NCBI GenBank assembly: GCA_035222895.1
Contig: JAVYIG010004976.1
Location: 1 to 64,000 of the forward strand
DNA: 64,000 nt
Direction: 5' to 3'
Source: Strongylocentrotus droebachiensis
Taxonomy: Eukaryota > Echinodermata > Echinoidea > Camarodonta > Strongylocentrotidae
Shown here: positions 32,621-43,530 of the stretch, in pieces
Position numbering within the stretch: the first letter of the stretch is position 1
Layout of the letters: each line of letters starts with the position of its first letter
Translations under genes and position numbers: made by a program
Notes under the pieces: generated by a model
Database searches by the model: none
What the model was told of the DNA's origin: nothing
What the model saw: only the letters and a program-made list of their open reading frames with translations

Positions 32621-33998
32621 TTAACGGACAACAAAAATCGTTGCTTGGTCAAGTGGTTATTTGGTCATAAAACCTTGATTTGCAGAGGTAAGTGGAATCA
32701 CGTTACTCCAGTCGCGTGATAAATTGGTGGTTTTAGGTGAGATGAAAACGTGAACAGTGTGATAGCGCCACCTCTTGTCAGATTCTAATAAACCATAAAT
32801 ATTCATAAGATATCACAACTGGCGACGAGGATGGGATTGGATACAACCTTAATTTGATTTTTTTTTTTTTGCTGCCGATGCTGCAGGTTGTTATTCTGGT
32901 CAGAGAGTACCGGGAGAAAGCTGTGTTATCCAGAAGTTGGTTGCACGGTCGACTGCCAGTCGCGTGAGCTGAGTGAGAATCCAAGACGGCGGCGTTCAAG
33001 GTTGGCACGTTTTCTTTGGAGTTCAAAGAATTTCAATAGGTAAGACAAAGATCTGTATGGCCAGGATCTGGTTTGCGTATTAAATCATGATTCAGAAACA
33101 GATCCAGGTAAGTATCTTCCCATGCCCTGGCTACTGATGACGAGCATGGTTTCAAAGTTTTCTCCCTCTTTTCTTTTCTGTTCTTTTCTTGGGGAAATAT
33201 ATGATTTCAAGTGCTTGATTATCAGTGCATACATCTTTGCTGTGTGATATATATAGTCTGTATAGCCCATTATAACAATATGAGATTGCAGAGATGTCAA
33301 TTTACCAGAGTTGCCAGCATAATATCCAACCAATAGTTTATTGATATTGGTAATATACAGCAACTTTGAAAAGTTGTCTGGAAAAAATAGTATCTTTAAA
33401 TTATGTGAATCGTAATTTACTCATAATATCATAGAATCTTAATATTCAACCAATAGTTTATTGATATTGGTAATATACAGCAACTTTGAAAAGTTGTCTG
33501 GAAAAAATGTAAGATTAAATCCAATGATAATCATTATCAATATTAGTTGCATTGAAGTAGAAAGTTTACATTGATATATGAAGGTTAACAAGTATATATA
33601 CACCCCAAATCTCATTATGTTGGCTATCTTGTGCATATCGTATCTTTAAAATTATGTGAATCGTAATTTACTCAAAACGACTGGGTCCTGCGTCTACAGC
33701 TGCATATATGTGTTGAGTAATACTGCACACACACACGTCACTTACGAACAATATCAGACTCGGAGTCTCGTCAAATTCACGGTCTATATATTTCTGATCT
33801 TTCCTGATTCGGTGTTTGAAATTTCGCCTTGAACTTATGTACGAGACTACTTGGCATGCCGACTACTTATTCTTAAAGTGCTTGTTCATACATACTAAAC
33901 TGACTTTATTTAGTTGAATTTCATCGGTACGTGCGATCTGGTACGGCACTACTTGCACCACACGTACAACGACCTTCCTTAACGGACCAATCAGAGGA

Positions 33999-34289
33999 AT
34001 GGCTAATACGCTCAGCGTAACGGGAAGTATGGCCAGTGGTTTTATTGGCAGACTCAGTGAGTTTCAACAAAATAGAGGGACTTTTGGTGCGTATGTTGAG
34101 CGTATGGAGATGTTTTTCACCGCCAATAACATTGTTGGAACTGAGTCAGATGGGAGTGAACAGGTGCAAATAACTGTGAGACAGAGAGCCATCTCATTGA
34201 CAGAGGTGGGGCTGGAGGTGTATGCAGTTCTTACGAATTTGATATTCCCCCGCCAAGCCGAAGGATACACCTTTGTCAAAAATTCTTAA
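33999..34289 (+). pseudogene. gag, N-terminal part
   Basis: This ORF starts at ATG with a short leader, then GRLSEFQ and a YVERMEMFFTANN segment typical of gypsy capsid N-termini. It leaves frame at about 34270, where the next ORF (34273-34872) continues capsid sequence in another frame. The structural Gag would be a single product in an intact element. Confidence 0.65.
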
Positions 34290-34872
34290 AAAGCTTAGCG
34301 AACACTTTGACCCAAAGCCACTTGAAATAGCCGAGAGCTATCGGTTTGGTACTAGGTGCCAATCACCAAATGAAGACATCAGCGATTTCATCGTAGTTCT
34401 CAAGAAGCTTGCAATTCACTGTAATTATGGTGAATTTCAGAACCGGGCCCTGAGAGACCGTTTCGTTAGTGGGTTAAAGAGTGACAAGATCCGGAGCAAG
34501 TTGATGACAATGCAACGCTTGAATTTTGAAGTGGCCTGCCAGACAGCCTTATCGATGGACATGGCTGAAAAGGGGTCGCGTGAAGTAAGGCACCATCAAC
34601 AGCCAGAAGAGGTGCACAAGCTTCAGTTTCAGAGCAAGCCCAGGTCGTATAAGCCAGCTGGTGCCACCAAGCCATGCTACAGGTGCTTAGGTACTCATTC
34701 CCCTCAATCATGTAGTTTCATCAAGGCGGAATATTACAACTGCCACAAGACAGGGCACATCTCTAAAGCATGTCGGCAGAGGAGAGAAAAGAGTTCGTCA
34801 TCAGCACCGGAGAACACAAGACCACTCCATAAAATTGCTGACACATCAGACTCCGAGGAGGAACCGCTATAA
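34273..34872 (+). pseudogene. gag, C-terminal capsid and zinc knuckles
   Basis: It encodes capsid sequence (LSEHFDPKPLEIAESYRF, then FVSGLKSDKIRSKL) and a nucleocapsid with two zinc knuckles. The first is CYRCLGTHSPQSC; the second reads YYNCHKTGHISKAC, where the first Cys is replaced by Tyr. The tail is Ser/Glu-rich. The frame break and the lost Cys point to a non-functional copy. Confidence 0.75.
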
Positions 34873-34926
34873 GTTTATTCCATATACAGTATCGAGATAG
34901 ATGAGAACAACAACGACAGCTACGAA

Positions 34927-35919
34927 GTGCAAGTCAACGTGGAAGGAGCTTCTCTACAAATTGAGCTCTATACAGGAGCCGCAGTGAGTGTAATTCCACC
35001 GTCTCTATACCAAGGGAAATTTAAACATTTTCCTCTGAAACCAAGTCGAAGTCGCGTCAGGTTGAGGGGTTACTCAGGTAAACATATTCCAGTGTTAGGA
35101 AGCATACAGGTTCCGGTGAAATACAAGAGGCAAGAGGTTGTGTTGCCTCTATTTGTAGTGAACTGCGAGAAGCCTGCATTGTTGGGTCGAAATTGGCTTC
35201 GTTACCTCAAGCTAGATTGGAATGAAATATTCCGAGTCAACGTCGACATGAAGACGACAGAGGATTTAAGCAGGTACCCGCAGGTATTCAGTGAGACAGG
35301 GGACCCGATAACTGGATTCAAGGCGAGAGTGCGAGTGGAGAAGAATGCTCATCCAATTCACTGCAGGGCACGACCGATGCCTTATGCATTGAAAGAGAAG
35401 GTTGAACAAGAGTTGAAAAGGCTAGAAAGTCAACAGGTAATCACTCAGGTTGAAAGCAGTGAATGGGCAACCCCTGTAGTAGTTGTTCCCAAATCAGATG
35501 GGAGTGTAAGGCTTTGTGGGGATTATAAGGTAACAGTGAATCGGGTACTACAAGGTAACATGCCGGATACATTACCTACGGCAGAGGACTTGTTTAGCTG
35601 TGTAAGGGGGGGGGGCAGGTTTTTTTCAAAGATGGATTTAACCAATGCCTATCTTCAACTAGAGGTCGATGATGAGTCAAAATCTCTGTTGACAGTCAAT
35701 ACTCACCTGGGGCTTTATCAATTTAACCGTCTTCCATTTGGAATATCATCAGCCCCAGGAATATTCCAGGGGGTAATGACCCAAATTCTTGAAGGAATCG
35801 AAGGGGTAGTGTGTTACTTAGATGACATATTAATCAGTGCACCAGACAGGGTAACACATAATGTAAGGCTAGCAGAGGTCTTCACACGCTTGGAAAAGCA
35901 TGATGTAAGGGTAAAGTAA
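34927..35919 (+). pseudogene. pol: aspartic protease and reverse transcriptase
   Basis: Residues 1-100 are a retroviral-type protease, but the active-site triad region reads LYTGAAVSV, with Tyr15 in place of the catalytic Asp. RT follows: WATPVVVVPKSDGSVRLCGD, FSKMDLTNAYLQL, LPFGISSAPGIFQ and the intact YLDDIL box at about 35814-35830. The frame ends in TAA at 35917-35919 in mid-domain. Confidence 0.85.
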
Positions 35920-36300
35920 CAAAAGTGTGACTTCTTCAAGGACTCGGTATAATACTTAGGTCACAGGGTTGACAAGGATGGGTTACACCCAACCAAAGGC
36001 AAGGTAGATGCCATCAAGAACGCGCCCACTCCCAGAAATGTCTCTGAGCTCAGATCCTTTTTAGGATTAGTGAATTACTATGGAAAATTCATGGAAAATC
36101 TGGCAACAATCCTGCATCGTTTGAATGAGCTTCTAAGAAAAGAGACTAACTGGAAGTGGACACGTAAGTGTGAACAAGCTTTCAATTCTTGTAAAGCACA
36201 GTTGGTGGAGGGATCATTTCTTGTACATTATGATTTATCTAAGCCAATGAAACTTGCTTGCGATGCCTCACCCAGGCGATATGATCCGCGTTCTCAATGA
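35920..36300 (+). pseudogene. pol: RT thumb/connection and start of RNase H
   Basis: In the same reading after the stop, and past another TAA at about 35950, come YLGHRVDKDGLHP, SELRSFLGLVNYYGKF and WKWTRKCEQAF. KPMKLACDASP at about 36241-36276 is the first RNase H strand with its catalytic Asp. Element similarity ends soon after, so RNase H and integrase are missing. Confidence 0.8.
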
Positions 36301-38300
36301 CATATTGAGATATTGTGGAATAATTGCACAATGCATATCGTACTGCTTTTACAAAATATCCAGCTTGTGATAGGTATTGTATCAATAGCATTGAGCCGTA
36401 ATTATATGTGTACACAAGGGTGTTAAATGTGGCCAATTTGACGTAAATCTAATATTTTTGTTTAGTTATTGGTACACGTTTTAAATGACATTCTCTAAGA
36501 ATACTAAAATAAATACTGTTTGAAAAAATACATAACAATAAAAATGTTTTTAAAATGATTGGCATTGATTTGTAGTTTTTTTACAATCATCAACGGACAA
36601 TTATAATTATGTTTTTAGAACTGAAGGCCAAGCTTTATGATGACGTTTAGCAGCAACCAAGCAAGTAGCCAATTTGAAGTTGATCTACAGGAATAAGAAA
36701 ATTTTCATTGCAAAAACCAAATTTCTTAATTTGCTAATCGTATAATATATTATTATTTAAATATATTGTTAGTTAAATTGGAAACTAAATAATTGTGAAA
36801 TGGCCTACACATTTATTAATAAGCAGCAATACTAGTCTGAAAAACAGAAATAAATTAAATATTAGATTAAATCTCTGATTGAATCAGCCCTTTGCAGGGC
36901 ACAGGGTGCGTGGGGGGGGGGTATTTGTGTATGTTTAAATATGTAGTAGTAGCTATGCGTATTTGTCAGAGAGAAAAATTGACCATAATTATACAACATC
37001 TCTTGCTTCAATATTTGACTATGCAACGTCGTATAACCTGTTCATTATTAAAGACTACTTTCACTTACTGTATGATTTTTTTTCTGGGGCCATATATAGC
37101 GTATAAATGTTGTTTAAAGTTAGTCTAATGTCCTCAGACACCGCATTGGATAAATTTAATAAATACAAATGTGAGAATATAGGCACAACTCACTATTGTT
37201 AACCATTCAATTTTTAATATTAAGATAAGATTTAATTTATTTAATTATTTTATTTGTTTCGAAACAGTTTTAGTTACGACCATTCAAATAGGTTTCGACG
37301 GTTTCAACGCTTTTGAAATAGACTAAAAACATTTTTATAGTCTCAACATTATCGTAAACTTTTATTTTCTTTAATAGGATAGTGTGGTCCTTTATCATAC
37401 CGGCAAAACTTGTGTGTTTTTCTAAGATTGTTGTTTTAAAGTGCTAGAATATAATGCAAAATACAAGTTGGATATGAATATAATATGATTAAAGCTTAGG
37501 CATGACGATGAAATTATAGGAAATAATTCTGACGTTATGCTTGTGTAAAGACTATTTCTAAAGTGTGTGGCAAAAAAACCCTGCAAAAATGGTCACGATT
37601 CAAAAAAGAAAGAAGCCTTCTACTCGCCAGCCACTGAATTCTTCACCAAAAAAAAGTAACTTTTAAAAATTCAATTTATTCAAATCTAGACTATATATAG
37701 ACCCCCTATTCAAAAAAGTAAATCTAGTTTTAAAGGAATACAAATCCTAAGAGAATAGGCGTAAATATTCACTTCTGAATGAAAAACGCCTATAGGCCTA
37801 GACTAAAACAGCAGCAACAACAACAACAACAACAACAACGGGACACGACATCGTGCACGTGCATGGCATATGGCAGTGACGTGGCGAATGGTAGTCGCCT
37901 TATTACTAGCTTCACAAAGATAAAGGTTACGATCATAATGATTTGATGTTGACTACAAAGTGAGCTATAATTTGACAGCTACATTGTCTATGATTAGATC
38001 TCCTCGTGACAACGCAATCAAAAGTGAGTAGATATCTAGGCCTAAATACAGGTAACTAGGGCAGCTAGGTGACGGTCTAACGTTAGATCTCAGGATCTAG
38101 GTACGTACAAAATACAAATGTGTGCGCTTTTGCCATGTCCATGAAGGTTTCTGCCATGGGGCTGTTATGCACTAGATCTAGGCTATATTGGAGACCATTT
38201 GGATAGCTTACGCAAATATGATCTTTTGATGGGCTGATTAAATTTTTGTTTCATGATTTCTATTGGATGAGAAGAATTGGTGTGTGAAAGATAAACGCAC
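36301..38300. other. AT-rich non-coding DNA
   Basis: No gene is supported. A (CAA)n microsatellite lies at about 37808-37839 and a G-run at 36911-36920. Confidence 0.6.
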
Positions 38301-38307
38301 TTTTTTG

Positions 38308-38555
38308 AGTCCCATATACTAGACTAGTCTAGAATCTACATCTTTCTGTGTAGTCGATAGATCTATCTAGATGATCTACAGAGTACAGTGCTCGTAACTT
38401 TACAAAAGACTGGGCCAAATTTAATATCATTTTGATGATTCCAGAACCTTGCAGTACACACCAATACTTAGTTAGATCTATAGTATAGACTCTATGCTAG
38501 ATGATCAACCTTTTCTGATTGATTCAAAAACGTTTCTTTCACAATGCCAAAACAT
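38308..38555. repeat. TTAA-MITE family B fragment
   Basis: It carries the core blocks 'agtcccatata', 'gctcgtaactttac', 'actgggccaaattt', 'tgatgattccagaac' and 'gatcaaccttttctgat' as in 18024-18390. Its termini are not preserved. Confidence 0.7.
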
Positions 38556-38559
38556 GGGT

Positions 38560-41380
38560 CGGTCGGTCTTTCTGAATTTTTTTTTTTTTTTTTGTCGCCC
38601 TCTTTTGGCTGATATTTCTCAGTTTTTAAGGTTTTAATACATGTGTTTCAGTGTCATCATTCCATTGATATCTTTTTCACCTCATAATCATCCAATTTGG
38701 AACATTTTGATTTCATGCATTTAGATCTATTTATTTATATCCCATTTAAACAAACAAAATCAGAGCTACCAAGTATCACGCATTCGGCATGACATCACGC
38801 ATTTCGAGGGTCTGAAAATGCTCTTACGCACGACGCGCGCGCTAGATTTTGAAAAAACGCTATACCTTATACGTGTGTTATACCCTCGCACGCGCGCTTG
38901 CGCACCGAATCATGAAAATGTCATGCATTGCCGATCTTTGAACTTGGCGTCTCTGCAAAATACATATTTTTTTTATTCATTAAAAATATAATTAAAAAAC
39001 GGTTTAAATTTTTTCTTATTTTTTAAATGCTGACCCTAGATTTTAAGATTTTTTGGTCGGTTGCAAAGGGCAATACAACAAGTTTCCTATTTTAGGCCTA
39101 ACTGGTCTTTATCTCCAAAAGGTTAAGTTTTTCACAGTTTAAGTCCTAGATCTAGATCTACTTAACTATTTTTAAAGTTTGAACAATTTTCATTTTCGTC
39201 ATATTCAAGGTACAAACTGGACATTTATTTCAAAATGTTTCTTGATTTTTTTCTATTTGTGCGTCAATATGCAGTGCAGTGCGTAACCTGTTTAAAGCAT
39301 GACATGTTGAAATCTCAATGGTGTGACATGCGTTTATTGTGTCTTACCACTAGATATGTATATTTCGAACCCCACTATTTGAACGTGATTTGCTGGATGT
39401 CGCGTTTATTGTCTCTTCACAATTAAACATAAAGGCCTTGTCTCTGCGCAGCTGCTTTGCGCCGTTTTAACCCGGTAGACAGTTTCTCGGGGGTCAACTA
39501 GATGGACGAGTACACACACATGCTTGCATTTACAACAACATGACACAACACATGGCGTGCTATCTCCGAACCGGTCCGATACTCCGATTTGTACATGTAT
39601 GTGCACAGCTTTGCGTTTATCATGTCTCAGAAACGTGATTCTGGCTGTATGCTAGTGCTGTAAGTCAGACTGGCCGGGCCCGACCAGCACGGAGAACTTC
39701 TGCCCACTCCTGATGAAAAACACGTACTGCTTCCGACCAGCACAAATTTCACATTAAAAAACTGTACTAATTTACATTCGTATTTCTGTAAACTCGATCA
39801 CTGTACAGCGCTCAATGCGCAAAGTTGTTCGTGGCCGGGACGAGTCATTATGAAGCTACAAGCACCTGTAACAACCATGTATATAATCATCTATTGATCT
39901 ATCATCTAGAAATAGAATCTAGGCCCTAAAAAAAAAAAAAGTGATCATTAACCCTCCCCCTCCCCCTTGCACTTAATATCAAAATGTTTTTTTTTATGAA
40001 TTGGGCCCCATCCCTTATTGCCACCTGGATCCGCCCCTGGTGGTCCTCTTTATCTGCATTTTGCATTAATCGGAAATAAGGTGGCCAAGCTCTTAGAGGG
40101 GAAAGGAGAGGGGGGGGGGGGGAGTGCAGGTCCAGTCAGAATAGGGTTAATTGGCACCAGGGTGGATTTTTCAATTTTCCCTAGTTAGGGATCGTTTTTC
40201 ACAATTATTGTTGGGATGATTAAAAATAAAACAGTTAATCAGAATAATACATTTAGATTTCACGACTCACCGATGTTTCTATCAAAAGATACAGCCCCAC
40301 AAAATCTAGGCAATATTTATCCAATTTTTGTCATAATCAATATGCAAGAAGCGTACATGTTTTGCTTGCGCTACTTGAGCGCGATCGCATTCGCAAACAA
40401 TACACAAATACACACGCTGTCACATGCATTCCGAATTGCATACCGGTGTGCATGTGCAGATTCTACGCGCCGTTGCTATGGGTTTGGGCTGAGCGGTTCC
40501 CCTGATTCCCTACTTGACTGATTCAAAATATGGGGGAACTGTTTTTTCAAACTGTATACATGGTGTTCTTTTGCTCTCAAACAGATTCCGTTTGCACATA
40601 TTTAGATGGAAAGGACTATTCATACAGCCCTCTTGGATAATTTGGTCACAATTTTGTGCCGAGTTATGTATATGGTCCATAGGCTAGGCGATGCTGAGAC
40701 TAAATAATTGCTATCAAATTCACCTGTTTGGTGTAATTTAGTGCCTGAAAACTCTCACATTTACAAGATTATTTAAATGTATGACATCACACACCAGTTC
40801 TATCTACATGTACAGCCAGGTTGGATTGCCTCCCATCTCATATGAGTTGCAGAGGAGCAAGACCCCCCCCCCCTCCCTTGCCCCTTGCCTGGTAGTAAAA
40901 TAATGAATTTTTAAATTTTTGTGGGGCAGAATATTGCAGATTACATTTTTATGCTTTTAACAGGCCTGATAAAGACGATTTAATTCGGTTTCCCGATTTG
41001 GGGGATTTTTTTCAATTTTTTTTTTCTTCCTATTTTATCCTGATTTTCCTGATTTCCCCCTTATTTTCTATATTCTTCCCTATTTTGCCTTATGTTTTTC
41101 CCAATTTTTCTTACTCGAAAGGGGGGAATGTTGTTAGATGCTATTTTTTCCCTGCGAATCCTCTTCTTCTTTTTTTTACTCAAGGGGGGCATGGTTGAGG
41201 GGAAAACAAAAAATCTATTTTGTAAAAAAAAAATTAACTCTTCAAAAATAAAGGTCAACCTCTGCTGAATTTGACCCAGCCCCACATAGTAATGTATCTG
41301 TTTTTTAATGTGAGAGGATTGTGAGTATAACAAATATGTTAAGTAATATCTAGATCTGAGATAGGAAATGCATGCATAAT
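38560..41380. other. Non-coding DNA
   Basis: There are poly-T runs at 38578-38594 and 41017-41027, poly-G at 40109-40121 and poly-C at 40863-40872. A hAT-like terminus (CTGGATCCGCCCCTG) lies near 40025. Open frames here lack domain content. Confidence 0.5.
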
Positions 41381-41382
41381 TC

Positions 41383-41950
41383 AAAGGGATCCGGTAACTT
41401 TGTCTCAGATCAAATTCCTTGATTTTTCTCATGCTGCAATCATATACATTTAGGTCATTCAGGAATCCCATGACTTTTACAAGCTGATCGCCCGTATGAA
41501 TTTCAATATATTTATGATTGAAAATCAAAAATTCATTTTGCGTTTTCCTAACGGTTTTCATAACACTACAGTCTATTGGGGAAAATCAGTATGGTAAAAC
41601 AGGTCATTCAATGATTTTTTACTTTTTGGAGGCACTTTATGATCATTTTGAAGCGCAATTTTTGTAGGGCTTAATCACAGACACTTTTAACACGTAGGGC
41701 CAAGCATATCAGATTTAAAGACCGTCGATACTACTGCCGTAACTGGGCCAGAAGGGATAAGACCACCCAGCCAGGTCACTCATCAACTCAGCTCTCAACT
41801 ACTTACATAAGAAAAGAGGATCGTGGGGGACCAACAGGCACCGATTGGGGAAGTTTTATATATAGAGCCTCAGCCGGGGAGCAATTAGCTACAAGTAGGA
41901 CAGTGGGGCTTTAACATTGTTAAACAATGCCTTTAAAGATAAATTAAGTA
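41383..41950. repeat. Dispersed repeat, copy 2, with a 190-bp insertion
   Basis: It matches 7430-7800. At about 41722-41912 it has an extra segment (from 'ccgtcgatactactgccgta' to 'aagtaggacagtgggg') absent from copy 1, after which 'ctttaacattgttaaacaa' resumes. Confidence 0.6.
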
Positions 41951-42355
41951 GAGTTCTGGTCATGCGATTGCATTGTGAAAGAAATGTTGTGGATTTGATC
42001 AGAAAGGTTGATCATTTATACAGTATTGGTTCACAGCGTCCCATACGTCATGCTGCACATTAATTACATTAACAATTAATTAAAAAATTAGTCAGAACTA
42101 AAACTTTCCACAAATGAACTAGCCCATAATAGCCACAGACTCATACCAAAAGATAGCCATATAAATAATTTCATCTGTTGTTATTTCTTGTTTAAAGTCT
42201 CTGAATGTCCCGTACGTCACAATCCAAATAGCTTGGAATTGCCCTGGTGTGTACTGCAAGGTTCTGGAATCATCAAAATGATAAGAAATTTGGCCCAGTC
42301 TTGGTAAAGTAACATGCACTGTACACAAAAAGATGTATATGGGACTACACAAATG
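41950..42355. repeat. TTAA-MITE family B fragment, inverted
   Basis: Reading outward from 'ctggtcatgcgattgcattg', it holds the inverse of the family core. An extra segment of about 190 bp in the middle separates the two halves. Confidence 0.65.
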
Positions 42356-42359
42356 GTGT

Positions 42360-43095
42360 CGGGGGTACTCTAACCTTGATTTCTTATCTTTATGTGCTCA
42401 TTAGTCAGCCAGTATACATTTTCTACCAAAATTGTTAAACACATGTCATTTATTTGTAATCTTGAACATTCAATGTAAGTGTTGTTTGATTCTGTGAGAA
42501 TTTATTTTCTTTTTTAACCAGAACTCAAGTTTATCTTTAATGAGAATAGAGGTCACATTAATTACTTGGTGATTATTATCAAAGCTCACTTAGTACTCAA
42601 TTAGCACACACAATCGTTATTCCTGTTTTAAGCTGTATATGCCCTACAACCTGGACAAGATAAGAACCCAACATCCCTTTGTGAAATGTACCAATCACCT
42701 AGTGTACAGTATGTGTTTTGTTTCAATGTTACATGTATACTGTATTCAAAATTTCAGTTTTAAATATTACACAAACAGATTTTGCAGTTTAAATACTCTC
42801 ATTGAACATTAAAACATCTTGTTAAGTACAACACAAGCTATACTCACTCAGGAAAACTATGTAATTTTACTTCCAATTTCAGGGGCCTCCCCTTCTTCAT
42901 CATTCATAGGCCTATACAGTGTATATGTAGGATCATGTAATATTTCTTATTTCAACAACTCCAATATAATGAAGTATGAGTATGAATTATAAATTCACCC
43001 CAATTTATTGGTAATTAGGTGTCAGCAAATCCCAAGGATAATGTTCATGACTGTGAAACACCCTTATTTTGCTATAATTTTTGTTGTTTTATCAG
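42360..43095. other. DNA upstream of the first visible KDZ exon
   Basis: No exon is recognised. The segment ends in a pyrimidine-rich acceptor-like tttgttgttttatcag directly before ATG 43096. This suggests that a 5' non-coding or further coding exon lies upstream. Confidence 0.45.
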
Positions 43096-43530
43096 ATGCC
43101 GAAGTTTCCAAGGCTGAAGGTTAGGACCATTTCTAAAGGACGCGTGACCCACAGCTTAATGAGTAGGCCAACTCCCTGTAGGCCTCATTCCGAGATTTCG
43201 AGGGGTTCAACGAAGGCAATGGAAGAACCAGTGGAAGAACCAGCTGGACCAGCTGAACCAGAAGAAAGTGTGTTCAAAGGAGGCCATACTGGGAGCACGA
43301 GGCAGAAGATAAAAGAGAGGGATGCCTGGGAGGAGGTGAAAAAGGACCTTAGAATGTCCTTCTATGAATCCATCTGCCCAGAGGAGGGTCTCTGTATCAT
43401 CTGTGAGAAAAAGCCTGACCTACTTGTTACGTGCAGAGACTGTTCAAGGACCGGCCATGTGTTCTGCAGAGATTGTGCCATCAAAATGCACAAACAGCAC
43501 TGTTTGTTGCATTCTCTAGTGGAATGGCAT
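43096..43530 (+). CDS. KDZ gene exon 1: CxC2-like zinc cluster
   Basis: 145 codons from ATG, ending EWH|gtaggt in phase 0. After a basic then Pro/Glu-rich leader come CIICEKKPDLLVTCRDCS, HVFCRDCAIKMH and HCLLHSLVEW. This Cys/His ladder ending in LH-x3-W is the CxC2-type cluster found before KDZ domains, probably used for DNA or protein contact. The exact start is uncertain because an acceptor-like cag precedes the ATG. Confidence 0.8.

Larger units (their letters stand above)
32640..36300 (+). mobile_element. Degenerate Ty3/gypsy LTR retrotransposon
   Basis: The order is a possible LTR end, a PBS-like ACTGGCGACGAGG at 32818-32830, a leader of about 1.2 kb, gag, protease, RT and the start of RNase H. 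AATAAA-like sequence lies near 32785. There is no integrase and no 3' LTR, so the element is truncated near 36300. A clear 5' LTR cannot be defined without its partner. The leader contains a 90-bp direct repeat (33318-33388 and 33445-33508). Confidence 0.8.
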
